DNA of 64,000 bases from Methylobacterium currus. Lineage in GTDB: Bacteria > Pseudomonadota > Alphaproteobacteria > Rhizobiales > Beijerinckiaceae. Positions within the stretch are counted from its first letter, which is position 1, and each line of letters starts with the position of its first letter. The translations under genes and the position numbers were made by a program. The notes under the pieces are model-generated. The model ran no database searches. It was not told the origin of the DNA and saw only the letters and a list, made by a program, of their open reading frames with translations. The stretch covers positions 6,489,714 to 6,553,713 of the forward strand of contig NZ_CP028843.1 in the NCBI RefSeq assembly GCF_003058325.1. The letters are read 5' to 3'. Below, piece after piece: positions 45,425-53,847 of this stretch.

Positions 45425-45951
45425 TCCGAGAGGGAACTTGCCGGAAGCGAACGTGCCGGGAGGGAACCGGCTGTCGCTGGCGGGGAAGTGGGCCGGGCGG
45501 GGCCTGCGTCAATGGCCGCGCCAATCGCCGCGCTTGGGGTAGCGCCGGCCGTGGCGAGCGCCTTCGGCCGGCTCACCAGGGCGACCAGCGTGTCGGAGAT
45601 GATCATCAGGAGGAACCACGAGCCGAATTTCTGCGGCGACACCGCCGCCCAGCCTGCCGCCTGATGCGGGTAGATCCACCCCTGCGTCGCCGTGCCGATC
45701 GTCTCGGCCAACCCGATGAACAGGGTGACGAGGAGCAGGCCCGGCAGCAGCGGCATGCGCCGATCGACGCGCCAGACCCGGAAATGGATGGTCGCCGGGT
45801 CGAACAGGCCGGCGGCGGCCGCGGACAGCCCGAGGCGCAGGTCGGTCACGACGTGCTGGGTGAAAAGATTGACGTCGATCGCCGGCGACAGGACGACGGG
45901 GGCCCGGAGCGGCGGGTGGCGGGTGAAGCGGAAATCGAACAGGCGCCACAC
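45421..45951 (-). CDS. Hypothetical integral membrane protein coupled to HtrA protease
   Basis: The product has hydrophobic segments LFTQHVVTDLRLGLSAAAAG, MPLLPGLLLVTLFIGLAETI and FGSWFLLMIISDTLVALVSR, then a low-complexity Ala/Ser/Pro tail. The start is uncertain: the frame stays open to 46299 but has no ATG or TTG with a ribosome site. I use the GTG at 45951 (VWRLFDFRF). Upstream codons (GFLYASVGSYLAR) look protein-like, so a rare CTG start further up is possible. It overlaps the protease gene by 4 bp. Confidence 0.5.
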   Translation of the reverse strand: MWRLFDFRFTRHPPLRAPVVLSPAIDVNLFTQHVVTDLRLGLSAAAAGLFDPATIHFRVWRVDRRMPLLPGLLLVTLFIGLAETIGTATQGWIYPHQAAGWAAVSPQKFGSWFLLMIISDTLVALVSRPKALATAGATPSAAIGAAIDAGPARPTSPPATAGSLPARSLPASSLSE

Positions 45952-46096
45952 CCGGGCGAGATAGGAGCCGACGCTGGCATACAGGAAGCCGCTGAGGCGG
46001 CGCTGTCCGGCGCCGTCACGGCCGGAGACCCGGTCAGGTTGCAGGCATGAGGGCGGATCTCTAGGCTTGCACCCCTCCCCACACGAAAGGTCCGGA

Positions 46097-46444
46097 ATGC
46101 TCCGCAAGCCGTCGCTGTCCCGTCTCGCCCTCCTCGGCTCTCTCGCGCTCGCCGCCCTCGCGGGCAGCGCCGCGGCCTCGCCCCGCGACACCCGGGCGGA
46201 GGCCTGCACCCGCGCCCGGAGCACCGGCGAAAGGCAGGCGCTCGGCTGCTGGCGGCTGCGGCAAGAGAGCGACCAAGAGGCCGGCCGCGGCCAGCGCATC
46301 CATGGCGGCGCCGCGGTCGCGGATTTCTACGCCACCGTGCCGGCGGAGCGGGAGGCGGCCGAGTCGAAGGTGGATCAGCGGCGGCGCGACTGGGTCCGGG
46401 CGCGGGCCCGCGGCCGGGTGGCGGGGGGCGACGAAGGACGCTGA
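46097..46444 (+). CDS. Small exported hypothetical protein (115 aa)
   Basis: The signal peptide is SRLALLGSLALAALAGSAAA. The mature part is highly charged, with two cysteines (RAEACTRARSTGERQALGCW) and the C-terminal helix AEREAAESKVDQRRRDWVRA. The ATG at 46097 follows GAAAGG. No family is recognised. It is divergent from the membrane protein-HtrA pair. Confidence 0.5.
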   Translation: MLRKPSLSRLALLGSLALAALAGSAAASPRDTRAEACTRARSTGERQALGCWRLRQESDQEAGRGQRIHGGAAVADFYATVPAEREAAESKVDQRRRDWVRARARGRVAGGDEGR

Positions 46445-46476
46445 GGCGTTGTCGATCTTAGACCTCGCGGCCTCTT

Positions 46477-46504
46477 GCGGGCCCGCCATCCTGGACGGGC
46501 CCGC
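46477..46504. terminator. Hairpin between converging genes
   Basis: GCGGGCCCG, 10-base loop, CGGGCCCGC. It lies between the ends of the exported-protein gene and the methyltransferase gene. It has no T-run. Confidence 0.5.
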
Positions 46505-46510
46505 GCGCGC

Positions 46511-47221
46511 TCACAGGTGCACCGCGAGGTCGTGGGAGAAGCGCAGGCCCAAAGCCGAGGTGACGATCTCCGCCATGCGGTAGCCATTGGCCGGGTCGCG
46601 GATCGTCGCGAGGTAATCGGCCGCCCGGCCGCCGTCGTCGCCATCGAGATCCGCCCTGTCGCTGACGACCAGGCTTCCGGGACGAAACCGCTTTTCGACG
46701 AGGCGGAGGACATCGCCGTAGGCATCCTTGGCGGCATCGAGCAGCAGGAGATCCACCGGGTCCGGCAGATCGCGCGCCAGGGTCTCGCGCGCGTCGCCGA
46801 CGCGCAGCTCGATCAGGTCGTCCAGGCCGGCCTCGATGAAATGCGCCCGCGCCCGGTTCGCCTTCTCAGGCAGGAATTCCGTCGTCACGATCCGGCCGCC
46901 GCCATTCTCCCGCATGGCCGCGGCGAGGCAGAGCGTGGACAGACCGAACGATGTGCCGAACTCGACCACGTGGCGCGCGCCCGAACTCCGGGCCAGAATG
47001 TAGAGGAGCGCCCCGAAATCCGGGGTCACCGGCATCGCCGCCTCCGCCATTGCGGCGTAGAAGTCCGGCTGGCCGTCATGCGACAGCCCGCGGTCCCGGG
47101 CGGCCTGACGCAGGCCGGGATCGGTCTGGACGGCCTCGGCATAGAGCCGGTCGAGCAGGGACTGGAGCGGTGCGGGGAAGATCGGACGCAAGCGGGCAGG
47201 ACGTGCGAGAGCAGGCGTCAT
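46511..47221 (-). CDS. O-methyltransferase-like SAM-dependent methyltransferase
   Basis: This 236-residue protein has motif I as ARHVVEFGTSFGLSTLCLAA, then GRIVTTEFLPEKANRARAHF, LRVGDARETLARDLPDPVDL and LLLDAAKDAYGDVLRLVEKR, as in caffeoyl-CoA-type O-methyltransferases. The metal-binding LLLDAAK matches. The ATG at 47221 overlaps, base for base, the ATG of the divergent TetR gene (CATG), so the regulator probably controls it. Confidence 0.83.
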   Translation of the reverse strand: MTPALARPARLRPIFPAPLQSLLDRLYAEAVQTDPGLRQAARDRGLSHDGQPDFYAAMAEAAMPVTPDFGALLYILARSSGARHVVEFGTSFGLSTLCLAAAMRENGGGRIVTTEFLPEKANRARAHFIEAGLDDLIELRVGDARETLARDLPDPVDLLLLDAAKDAYGDVLRLVEKRFRPGSLVVSDRADLDGDDGGRAADYLATIRDPANGYRMAEIVTSALGLRFSHDLAVHL

Positions 47222-47897
47222 GACGGGACCCGGGGCAGCGGTACGGTGGTCCGAGCCTAGCGGCACGCCGCCCGGCGGCGTCACTCGCATTTTCCGCCGG
47301 GACCGGACGCTGCGGCTGCCGCAGCGGAAATGGCCGGTTCAGGCCCGCGCCTGCGCCACGGTCGACGCCATCCTGGACGCGACCGCTCAGCTTCTGGAAA
47401 GCGGCCGGCCGACCAGCACCAACGCCATCGCCGAGCGGGCGGGGGTCAGCATCGGGACGCTCTACCAGTATTTCGACGGCCGGGACGCGGTGGTGGCCGC
47501 CCTCAGCCGGAGGTTGCGCGAGGCGCTGGCCGTCGCGGTCGGCGAGGCGGCGATCCGGGCGCGGCGCGAGCCGCGTCACGCCGGGCTGCGCCGGATCGTC
47601 GAGGCCGCCCTCGCCGGCGACATCCGCCGCCCGCGCCTGGCCGCGACCCTCGACCGGCTCGAGGACGAGCTTGCGCTCGACGCGGATCACACCGTGGTCC
47701 AGGCCGCCCTGACGGCGAGCCTGGCCGGCTACCTCGCGCATCACGGTTGCGACGCCGCGGACCGCGCGGACGCCCTCGCCGACGACCTCTGCGCCGTCGC
47801 GCGCGCCCTGACCGACGCCGCGCGGCGCCGCGGCGAAGCGGCCGGCGACCCGCTCGTCACGCGCATCACCCGGACCCTGCTCGCGCTCTCCGCGTGA
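47220..47897 (+). CDS. TetR family transcriptional regulator
   Basis: This 225-residue protein has an N-terminal HTH: CATVDAILDATAQLLESGRP, TSTNAIAERAGVSIGTLYQY and FDGRDAVVAALSRR. The C-terminal helical ligand domain is not assignable. The ATG at 47220 shares two bases with the start of the divergent methyltransferase. The first about 40 residues (rich in Gly, Pro and Arg) are not HTH-like, so the true start could be further in; if so the overlap would not be functional. Confidence 0.85.
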   Translation: MTGPGAAVRWSEPSGTPPGGVTRIFRRDRTLRLPQRKWPVQARACATVDAILDATAQLLESGRPTSTNAIAERAGVSIGTLYQYFDGRDAVVAALSRRLREALAVAVGEAAIRARREPRHAGLRRIVEAALAGDIRRPRLAATLDRLEDELALDADHTVVQAALTASLAGYLAHHGCDAADRADALADDLCAVARALTDAARRRGEAAGDPLVTRITRTLLALSA

Positions 47898-48063
47898 CCG
47901 CCGCGCGTGTCGGTCCCGGCGGTCTGCGAACTGGGGCCGACCGGGGGCCGGTCGCGCACCTGCGGCCGTTTCGTGAAGGACCCACCTTCCTCCCATTGGC
48001 CGCAGCGGGACCCGCGCCTATAAGTCATCGGCAAGGAACGCCAGCAACGAGAGCCGCAGGCCG

Positions 48064-50241
48064 ATGACCCGCATCCCGGATTTCTCGGAAATCGCCTTCG
48101 CGCCGGCCGTGGCCGCCAGCCCCGCCGCGACCGCCGCCGAGCCCTGGATGACCCCCGAGGGGATCCCGGTGAAGGCGTCTTACGGCCCGCAGGACCGGGA
48201 GGGGCTGGACCTCGCCGGCTCCTATCCGGGCATCGCGCCGTTCCTGCGCGGTCCCTACCCGACCATGTACGCGACCCAGCCCTGGACGATCCGGCAATAT
48301 GCCGGCTTCTCCACGGCGGAGGATTCGAACGCCTTCTACCGCCGCAACCTCGCGGCCGGGCAGAAGGGGCTGTCGGTCGCCTTCGACCTCGCCACCCACC
48401 GCGGCTACGATTCCGATCACCCGCGGGTGTCGGGCGATGTCGGCATGGCGGGCGTCGCGATCGATTCGATCTACGACATGCGGACGCTGTTCTCCGGCAT
48501 CCCCCTCGACCAGATGACCGTGTCGATGACGATGAACGGCGCGGTCCTGCCGGTGCTCGCGCTCTACATCGTCGCGGCCGAGGAACAGGGCGTCGCCCCG
48601 GAGAAGCTCGCCGGCACGATCCAGAACGACATCCTCAAGGAGTTCATGGTCCGCAACACCTACATCTACCCGCCGGCCGGGTCGATGCGGATCATCTCGG
48701 ACATCTTCGCCTATACCTCGGCCCATATGCCGAAGTTCAACTCGATCTCGATCTCCGGCTACCACATGCAGGAGGCTGGCGCCACGCAGGATCTTGAGCT
48801 GGCCTACACGCTGGCCGACGGCGTCGAGTACATCCGCGCCGGGATGTCGGCGGGGCTCGACATCGACAAGTTCGCCCCGCGCCTGTCGTTCTTCTGGGCG
48901 ATCGGGATGAACTTCTTCATGGAGGTGGCCAAGATGCGGGCGGCGCGCCTGCTCTGGGCCTCCCTGGTGAAGGATTTCTCGCCGAAATCCGACAAGTCCC
49001 TGGCCCTGCGCACCCACTCGCAGACGAGCGGCTGGTCGCTGACAGCGCAGGACGTGTTCAACAACGTCACCCGCACCTGCCTCGAGGCGATGGCGGCGAC
49101 GCAAGGGGGCACCCAGTCGCTGCACACCAACGCGCTCGACGAGGCGCTGGCGCTCCCCACCGACTTCTCGGCCCGCATCGCCCGCAACACCCAGCTCTTC
49201 CTCCAGCAGGAGAGCGGCACGACGCGGATCATCGATCCGTGGGGCGGCTCCTACTACGTCGAGCGGCTGACGCAGGATCTCGTCGCCCGGGCCTCCGCGC
49301 ATATCCGCGAGGTCGAGGCGCTGGGCGGCATGGCCAAGGCGATCGAGGCCGGCATCCCGAAGCTGCGCATCGAGGAGGCGGCGGCGCGCACCCAGGCGCG
49401 GATCGATTCGGGCCAGCAGGTCATCGTCGGCGTCAACCGCTACAAGCCCGACGGCGACCGGGCCATCGACCTGCTGCGGGTCGACAACGGCAACGTCCGC
49501 ACGCTCCAGATCGACAAGCTCAAGCGCCTGCGCGCCGAGCGAGACGGGCAGGCGGTCGAGGCGCGCCTCGCGGCGCTGACCGAGGCCGCCAAAGGTACCG
49601 GCAAAGAGAGTGGCGGCAACCTGCTCGCGCTCGCCGTCGAGGCGGCGCGGGCCAAGGCCACGGTCGGCGAGATCTCGGAGGCGCTGGAGCGGGCCTGGGG
49701 CCGGCACCGGGCCGAGATCCGGGCGATCTCGGGCGTCTACAAGCGGGAGATGGGCGGCATGTCGGCGGCGGTCGAGCGGGTGCGCGGGCAGGTCGAGGCC
49801 TTCGAGGAGGCGGATGGGCGCCGCCCCCGCATCCTCGTCGCCAAGATGGGCCAGGACGGCCACGATCGCGGCCAGAAGGTGATCGCCTCCGCCTTCGCCG
49901 ATCTCGGCTTCGACGTCGATATCGGCCCGCTCTTCGCCACCCCCGAGGAGGCGGCCCGCCAGGCGGTGGAGAACGACGTCCACATCGTCGGCGTCTCGTC
50001 GCTGGCCGCCGGGCACCTGACCCTGGTGCCGGAGCTGAAGCGGGCACTGGACGAGGCCGGCCGGCCCGACGTGATGATCGTGGTCGGCGGCGTGATCCCG
50101 CCGGGCGACTTCCCGGCCCTGCGTCAGGCCGGCGCCTCGGCGATCTTCCCGCCCGGCACCGTCATCGCGGAGGCCGCCGCCTCGCTGATCGACGAGCTGA
50201 ACGCGCGGCTCGGCTACGCGCCCAAGATCGCCGCGGAGTGA
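48064..50241 (+). CDS. mcmA: Methylmalonyl-CoA mutase, large subunit
   Basis: This 725-residue adenosylcobalamin enzyme interconverts methylmalonyl-CoA and succinyl-CoA, a step of propionyl-CoA use and of the ethylmalonyl-CoA pathway in methylotrophs. The catalytic barrel begins with [39 protein letters not shown] and [20 protein letters not shown]. The C-terminal B12-binding domain has [20 protein letters not shown] (the DxHxxG base-off motif), [19 protein letters not shown] and [16 protein letters not shown]. The frame is complete; the small subunit gene and meaB are not adjacent. Confidence 0.97.
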   Translation: MTRIPDFSEIAFAPAVAASPAATAAEPWMTPEGIPVKASYGPQDREGLDLAGSYPGIAPFLRGPYPTMYATQPWTIRQYAGFSTAEDSNAFYRRNLAAGQKGLSVAFDLATHRGYDSDHPRVSGDVGMAGVAIDSIYDMRTLFSGIPLDQMTVSMTMNGAVLPVLALYIVAAEEQGVAPEKLAGTIQNDILKEFMVRNTYIYPPAGSMRIISDIFAYTSAHMPKFNSISISGYHMQEAGATQDLELAYTLADGVEYIRAGMSAGLDIDKFAPRLSFFWAIGMNFFMEVAKMRAARLLWASLVKDFSPKSDKSLALRTHSQTSGWSLTAQDVFNNVTRTCLEAMAATQGGTQSLHTNALDEALALPTDFSARIARNTQLFLQQESGTTRIIDPWGGSYYVERLTQDLVARASAHIREVEALGGMAKAIEAGIPKLRIEEAAARTQARIDSGQQVIVGVNRYKPDGDRAIDLLRVDNGNVRTLQIDKLKRLRAERDGQAVEARLAALTEAAKGTGKESGGNLLALAVEAARAKATVGEISEALERAWGRHRAEIRAISGVYKREMGGMSAAVERVRGQVEAFEEADGRRPRILVAKMGQDGHDRGQKVIASAFADLGFDVDIGPLFATPEEAARQAVENDVHIVGVSSLAAGHLTLVPELKRALDEAGRPDVMIVVGGVIPPGDFPALRQAGASAIFPPGTVIAEAAASLIDELNARLGYAPKIAAE

Positions 50242-50335
50242 GGGCCGCGGCGGAGTAAGGCCGCGTCTCAAAACGGTCACGGTTTCGGCGCCAAGGGCGG
50301 CCCCTCCCCTCCGCCTGAGTCCAGGGCCCGATTCG

Positions 50336-52210
50336 TTGTCCGCTTTCGTCGACGCGCCTTCCCTCTCCGGCTCCGCCGCCGCGTCGCGGCCGCCGCGGCA
50401 GGCCCTCAACCTGCGCTGGCTCGCCGGCAGCCTCCTCACCGGCATCACCGGCGCCGGCCTGATCGGTGTCGCGCTCTACCTCGCCGCTGCCGACGGCGTG
50501 GTGGCGACGCCGCCGGAGCGGGCGCTGCCGCCCCACGGCGAGGGCGGGGCCGGCGACGTCGCCCGCAAGGGCGACCGGCTGGTGCGCGACGAGATGATCG
50601 TGGCGGCCAAGACCGCCTTCAAGGCGCCGATGACCGAGCGCGCCGGCGAGCGCGAGGTGATCCGCGTCCACGCCTACGTGCAGATCGCCACGGAACTGCC
50701 GCTGCGCGCCCCCGACGTGCCGGTGCCGCCCTTCGATCCCTTGCGCAGCGCCCGGGTCGAGGCGCCGGCCGCCCCCGAGGGCGATTCGGACCCGGCCGAG
50801 ACTGCCGTGACCCTGGTGCGCAGCCCGCTGGCCGAGGCCGCGCTGGAGGACGACGCCCCGGCCCTCACCGACGACGAGGTGAACGCCCTGGTGGCCGAGA
50901 CCCAGGCGCTCGCCGGCGGGACGCTGCCGCCGGCCTTCCCGGCCGAGCGCCTGCTCTCCCGCGCCCTGCGGCCGGCCGCGCTGCCGGACGATCCCGGGCT
51001 GGAGGCGCGCTTTCGCAACATCGAGGTCCGGATCCTGCCGGAGAACCTGACCGCGATCGCCGAGACCGGCACCGGAGGGGACGGCGCGCGGCTGGTCGAG
51101 GAGCGCGACCTCGTACTCGCCAAGGACCAGAGCCTCGCGGACCTCCTCAAGCGCAACGGCGCCGAGCCGGCGCGGCTCGCCGCCCTGATGGGGGCCTTGA
51201 GCGTCCACGCGCGCGACGACCTGGCGGAAGGCCAGCACGTCCGCCTCCTCATCGCGCCCGAAGGCGACGGCCACACCCCCGAGCGCCGCGGCATCGCCCG
51301 GGTGACCCTCTACGGCGAGGACGGCATCCAGGAGATCGTGGCGGCCAACGACCGCGGCGGCTTCGTCTCGGTGGCCCCGCCCCGGCCGGGCACCGCGCGG
51401 GACGACGACGACGAGGCCGGCGTCACCCTCTACGAGAGCCTCTACGGCACCGCGCTCAAGAACGGCGTGCCGCGCCCGATCATCGAGGAGATGGTCATGG
51501 CGCTTGCGACAAGCACCGACCTGCAGCAGCGCACCACCCCGGGCGACCGGGCCGAGCTGTTCTTCACCGAGGACGAGGATGCCCGGCCGGAACTGCTCTA
51601 TGTGGCCTTGCGCATCCACGACGAGACCCTGGGCCTCTACCGCTACCGGGTCCCCGGATCGAGCGAGGTCGACTACCTCGACCCCAACGGCCGCTCGAGC
51701 CAGAAATTCCTGATGCGCCGCCCGGTGGCCGAGGGGCGGATCTCGTCGCCCTTCGGCGCCCGCCTGCACCCGATCCTCGGCTATTACCGGCCCCATAACG
51801 GCGTCGACTGGGCGGCGACCCGCGGCACGCCGATCATGGCGACCGGCGACGGCACCATCGTGTCGGCGGGCGCGCGCTCGGGCTACGGCAACCGGGTCGA
51901 GATCCAGCACGCCAACGGCTACACCACCGCCTACAACCACATGGCCCGGATCGCCCGCGGCATCGCGCCGGGCGCCCGGGTGCGCCTCGGCCAGGTGATC
52001 GGCGCGGTGGGCACCACCGGCCTCTCGACCGGCCCCCATGTCCATTACGAGGTCGCGATCAACGGCCGCTTCGTCGACCCGATGAAGATCCGCCTGCCGA
52101 GCGCCCGCGAACTCACCGGACAGAGCCTCGCCGCCTTCCGGCAGGCGGAGGAGCAGATCGACGCGCTGCGCCAGAAGCATGGGGGGAAGACGGTGGCGGA
52201 GCGGATGTAA
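50336..52210 (+). CDS. M23 family metallopeptidase
   Basis: This 624-residue periplasmic, membrane-anchored endopeptidase acts on peptidoglycan cross-links. It has a signal-anchor (LLTGITGAGLIGVALYLAAA), a long linker, a LysM/OapA-like region (LVLAKDQSLADLLKRNGAEP) and the LytM domain: SSPFGARLHPILGYYRPHNG, VDWAATRGTPIMATGDGTIV, AYNHMARIARGIAPGARVRL and TGLSTGPHVHYEVAINGRFV. The HxxxD and HxH zinc residues are intact. It starts at TTG with no good ribosome site. Similar proteins take part in cell division or envelope growth. Confidence 0.87.
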   Translation: MSAFVDAPSLSGSAAASRPPRQALNLRWLAGSLLTGITGAGLIGVALYLAAADGVVATPPERALPPHGEGGAGDVARKGDRLVRDEMIVAAKTAFKAPMTERAGEREVIRVHAYVQIATELPLRAPDVPVPPFDPLRSARVEAPAAPEGDSDPAETAVTLVRSPLAEAALEDDAPALTDDEVNALVAETQALAGGTLPPAFPAERLLSRALRPAALPDDPGLEARFRNIEVRILPENLTAIAETGTGGDGARLVEERDLVLAKDQSLADLLKRNGAEPARLAALMGALSVHARDDLAEGQHVRLLIAPEGDGHTPERRGIARVTLYGEDGIQEIVAANDRGGFVSVAPPRPGTARDDDDEAGVTLYESLYGTALKNGVPRPIIEEMVMALATSTDLQQRTTPGDRAELFFTEDEDARPELLYVALRIHDETLGLYRYRVPGSSEVDYLDPNGRSSQKFLMRRPVAEGRISSPFGARLHPILGYYRPHNGVDWAATRGTPIMATGDGTIVSAGARSGYGNRVEIQHANGYTTAYNHMARIARGIAPGARVRLGQVIGAVGTTGLSTGPHVHYEVAINGRFVDPMKIRLPSARELTGQSLAAFRQAEEQIDALRQKHGGKTVAERM

Positions 52211-52236
52211 GGGTATGTCGTCTCCTACGCGACGTC

Positions 52237-52358
52237 TGATACCGCCGCGCCTTCGGACGGACCCGTTCGAAGGCGCTGGCTAAGCCCGAACGGGCGTCGG
52301 CGCTGATGCGCCGGACGCCTTGGCATCGACGTGTCGAAGCCAAGGCGCGAGGGTATGA
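52237..52358 (-). repeat. 122-bp structured repeat, copy 2 (inverted)
   Basis: This is the same length and same hairpins as 23228-23349, in opposite orientation. The first stem here reads CGCCTTGGCTTCGAC, with matching changes (T to C paired with A to G, C to G paired with G to C) in the other arm. Ends are TGATACC and GGTATGA. It begins 27 bp past the M23 peptidase stop. Confidence 0.8.
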
Positions 52359-52377
52359 AAGGATGGCGCGATCTCCC

Positions 52378-52522
52378 CTCTCCCGTGTCGGAGAGGGGTC
52401 GGGGGTGAGGGTGGCTCCGCTCCAGAATCAATCGACACGCGCCAAGCTGCGCAGCTCGGTGCCCTCAGCTTACACGGAAACGCGCTACGCTCATCCCGAA
52501 CCCCTCTCCGACATGGGAAAGG
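52378..52522. repeat. Inverted hairpin pair CCCCTCTCC/GGAGAGGGG
   Basis: Around 52378 a hairpin CCCCTCTCCCGTGTCGGAG forms with GGGG. Around 52501 a related CCCCTCTCCGACATGGG element appears in inverted sense. Such motifs are frequent in intergenic DNA of Methylobacterium-like genomes. No gene is present in 52359-52549. Confidence 0.5.
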
Positions 52523-52549
52523 GGATCCCACGCTTATGTTGAAAGGTCT

Positions 52550-53137
52550 TCAGCCGAGTTCAGCGAGTGGCGCCATGATCATTGCCAACTCTTCCGCCTC
52601 GGGCCGCAGAACCGAGTCCCGCGACAGCTCCGCCGGATCGCGATAAAGGCCTTCCGCCGGCCCCCGGTGCACCCAAGCCTCCCGCTCCTGCGCGTCGATC
52701 ACCCAGTACTCCCGGACACCGTGCCGCGCGTAGAGCGCAGCCTTGCGGCCCCGGTCATAGGCGAGGCTCGACGCCGCGACCTCGATCACCAGAAGGATCT
52801 CCGGTCCCGGAATGGTGCAGAACCCTTCCGGCGTGGCGCTGCGGGCGCTCATCGGGGCGAGGAGAAGATCCGGCTCCAGCAGCAGGCCCGGCCCGAGCTG
52901 AAGCGTGCTCTCGATGCCGAGATAAGCAGCCTCCGGAAGAAGCGGGACAAGACGGCGCACCAAGGCGTTCTTCACGACATCCTGCGCGAAGCCCTTCGCG
53001 GCCATCTCGACCAGTTCCCCGTCCAGGAGTTCGACCCGCTCGTCCTCGCGCAGGATCCCGGCGGCCAGCATCAGCCGCAGGTCGCCGGCCGTGAAGCGGC
53101 GAGGGAGCGGGCTGCCGGGCGTGACGTGAATGGTCAT
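52550..53137 (-). CDS. Uma2 family (DUF820) endonuclease-like protein
   Basis: This 195-residue protein has a PD-(D/E)XK nuclease fold. Landmarks are RFTAGDLRLMLAAGILREDE, RVELLDGELVEMAAKGFAQD, LEPDLLLAPMSA, EILLVIEVAASSLAYDRGRK and ALYARHGVREYWVIDAQERE, with the E-x(n)-PD...EV..SS....D..K pattern intact. Family members occur singly in many genomes, cluster in cyanobacteria and have no firm role. The ATG at 53137 is next to an in-frame GTG. It is divergent from the iorA gene. Confidence 0.85.
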   Translation of the reverse strand: MTIHVTPGSPLPRRFTAGDLRLMLAAGILREDERVELLDGELVEMAAKGFAQDVVKNALVRRLVPLLPEAAYLGIESTLQLGPGLLLEPDLLLAPMSARSATPEGFCTIPGPEILLVIEVAASSLAYDRGRKAALYARHGVREYWVIDAQEREAWVHRGPAEGLYRDPAELSRDSVLRPEAEELAMIMAPLAELG

Positions 53138-53367
53138 CACTGCTCGCGGAATGGAACGACGAAGACGCTATCAGGCTCCGCGCATGAACGCACGCCAGCC
53201 CTGGTTGCCCGCACCCCGCTCGCGCATCCGTCAATTGACAGACACAGCCGGCCGCCTCGACATTGTTATCGCTACAAGGTGCGAACCAACGGCCCGATTG
53301 CGGCACCCCACGCGGCCGCCCCCTCCTCACGGCGCCCCATGCGCCGGCCCAACGAACGGAAGCGCCC

Positions 53368-53835
53368 ATGATACGCCTGAACGTGAACGGCTCCGTGCGC
53401 GAGGTCGAGGCGGAGCCCGACACGCCGCTGCTCTGGGTGATCCGCGAGCAGGTCGGCCTCACCGGCACCAAGTATGGCTGCGGCATCGCCCAGTGCGGCG
53501 CCTGCACGGTCCATATCGACGGGCAGGCGGTGCGCTCCTGCTCGCTTCCCGTCTCGGCGGTCGAGCCCGGGCAGACGATCGTCACCATCGAGGGCCTGAG
53601 CCCCGACCGCTCGCACCCGGTGCAGAAGGCCTGGGCCGCGCTCGACGTGCCGCAATGCGGCTTCTGCCAGTCCGGCATGATCATGGCCGCCGCCGCCCTG
53701 CTGGCGCAGAAGCCCAAGCCCAGCGAGGCGGAGATCCGCCAGGAAATCACCAATATCTGCCGCTGCGGCACCTATAACCGGGTGCTCGCCGGCATCAACC
53801 TCGCCGCCCAGGGCGGCGAGACCGGCCGCGGCTGA
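53368..53835 (+). CDS. iorA: [2Fe-2S] subunit of an IorAB-type molybdenum hydroxylase
   Basis: This 155-residue electron-transfer subunit has a plant-type [2Fe-2S] cluster (GTKYGCGIAQCGACTVHIDG, with the fourth Cys in VRSCSLPV) and a second helical [2Fe-2S] cluster (QCGFCQSGMIMAAAALL; ITNICRCGTYNRVLAGINLA). Eight cysteines are present, as in isoquinoline 1-oxidoreductase alpha. ACGGAAG precedes the ATG. It passes electrons from IorB to a cytochrome rather than to FAD, since no FAD subunit is encoded. First gene of the seven-gene operon. Confidence 0.92.
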   Translation: MIRLNVNGSVREVEAEPDTPLLWVIREQVGLTGTKYGCGIAQCGACTVHIDGQAVRSCSLPVSAVEPGQTIVTIEGLSPDRSHPVQKAWAALDVPQCGFCQSGMIMAAAALLAQKPKPSEAEIRQEITNICRCGTYNRVLAGINLAAQGGETGRG

Positions 53836-53847
53836 CGGGAGGCCCCG

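Noticed and set aside
47898..48063. A cobalamin riboswitch before the B12-dependent mutase
   Set aside because: No B12-box-like sequence and too little space for the aptamer.
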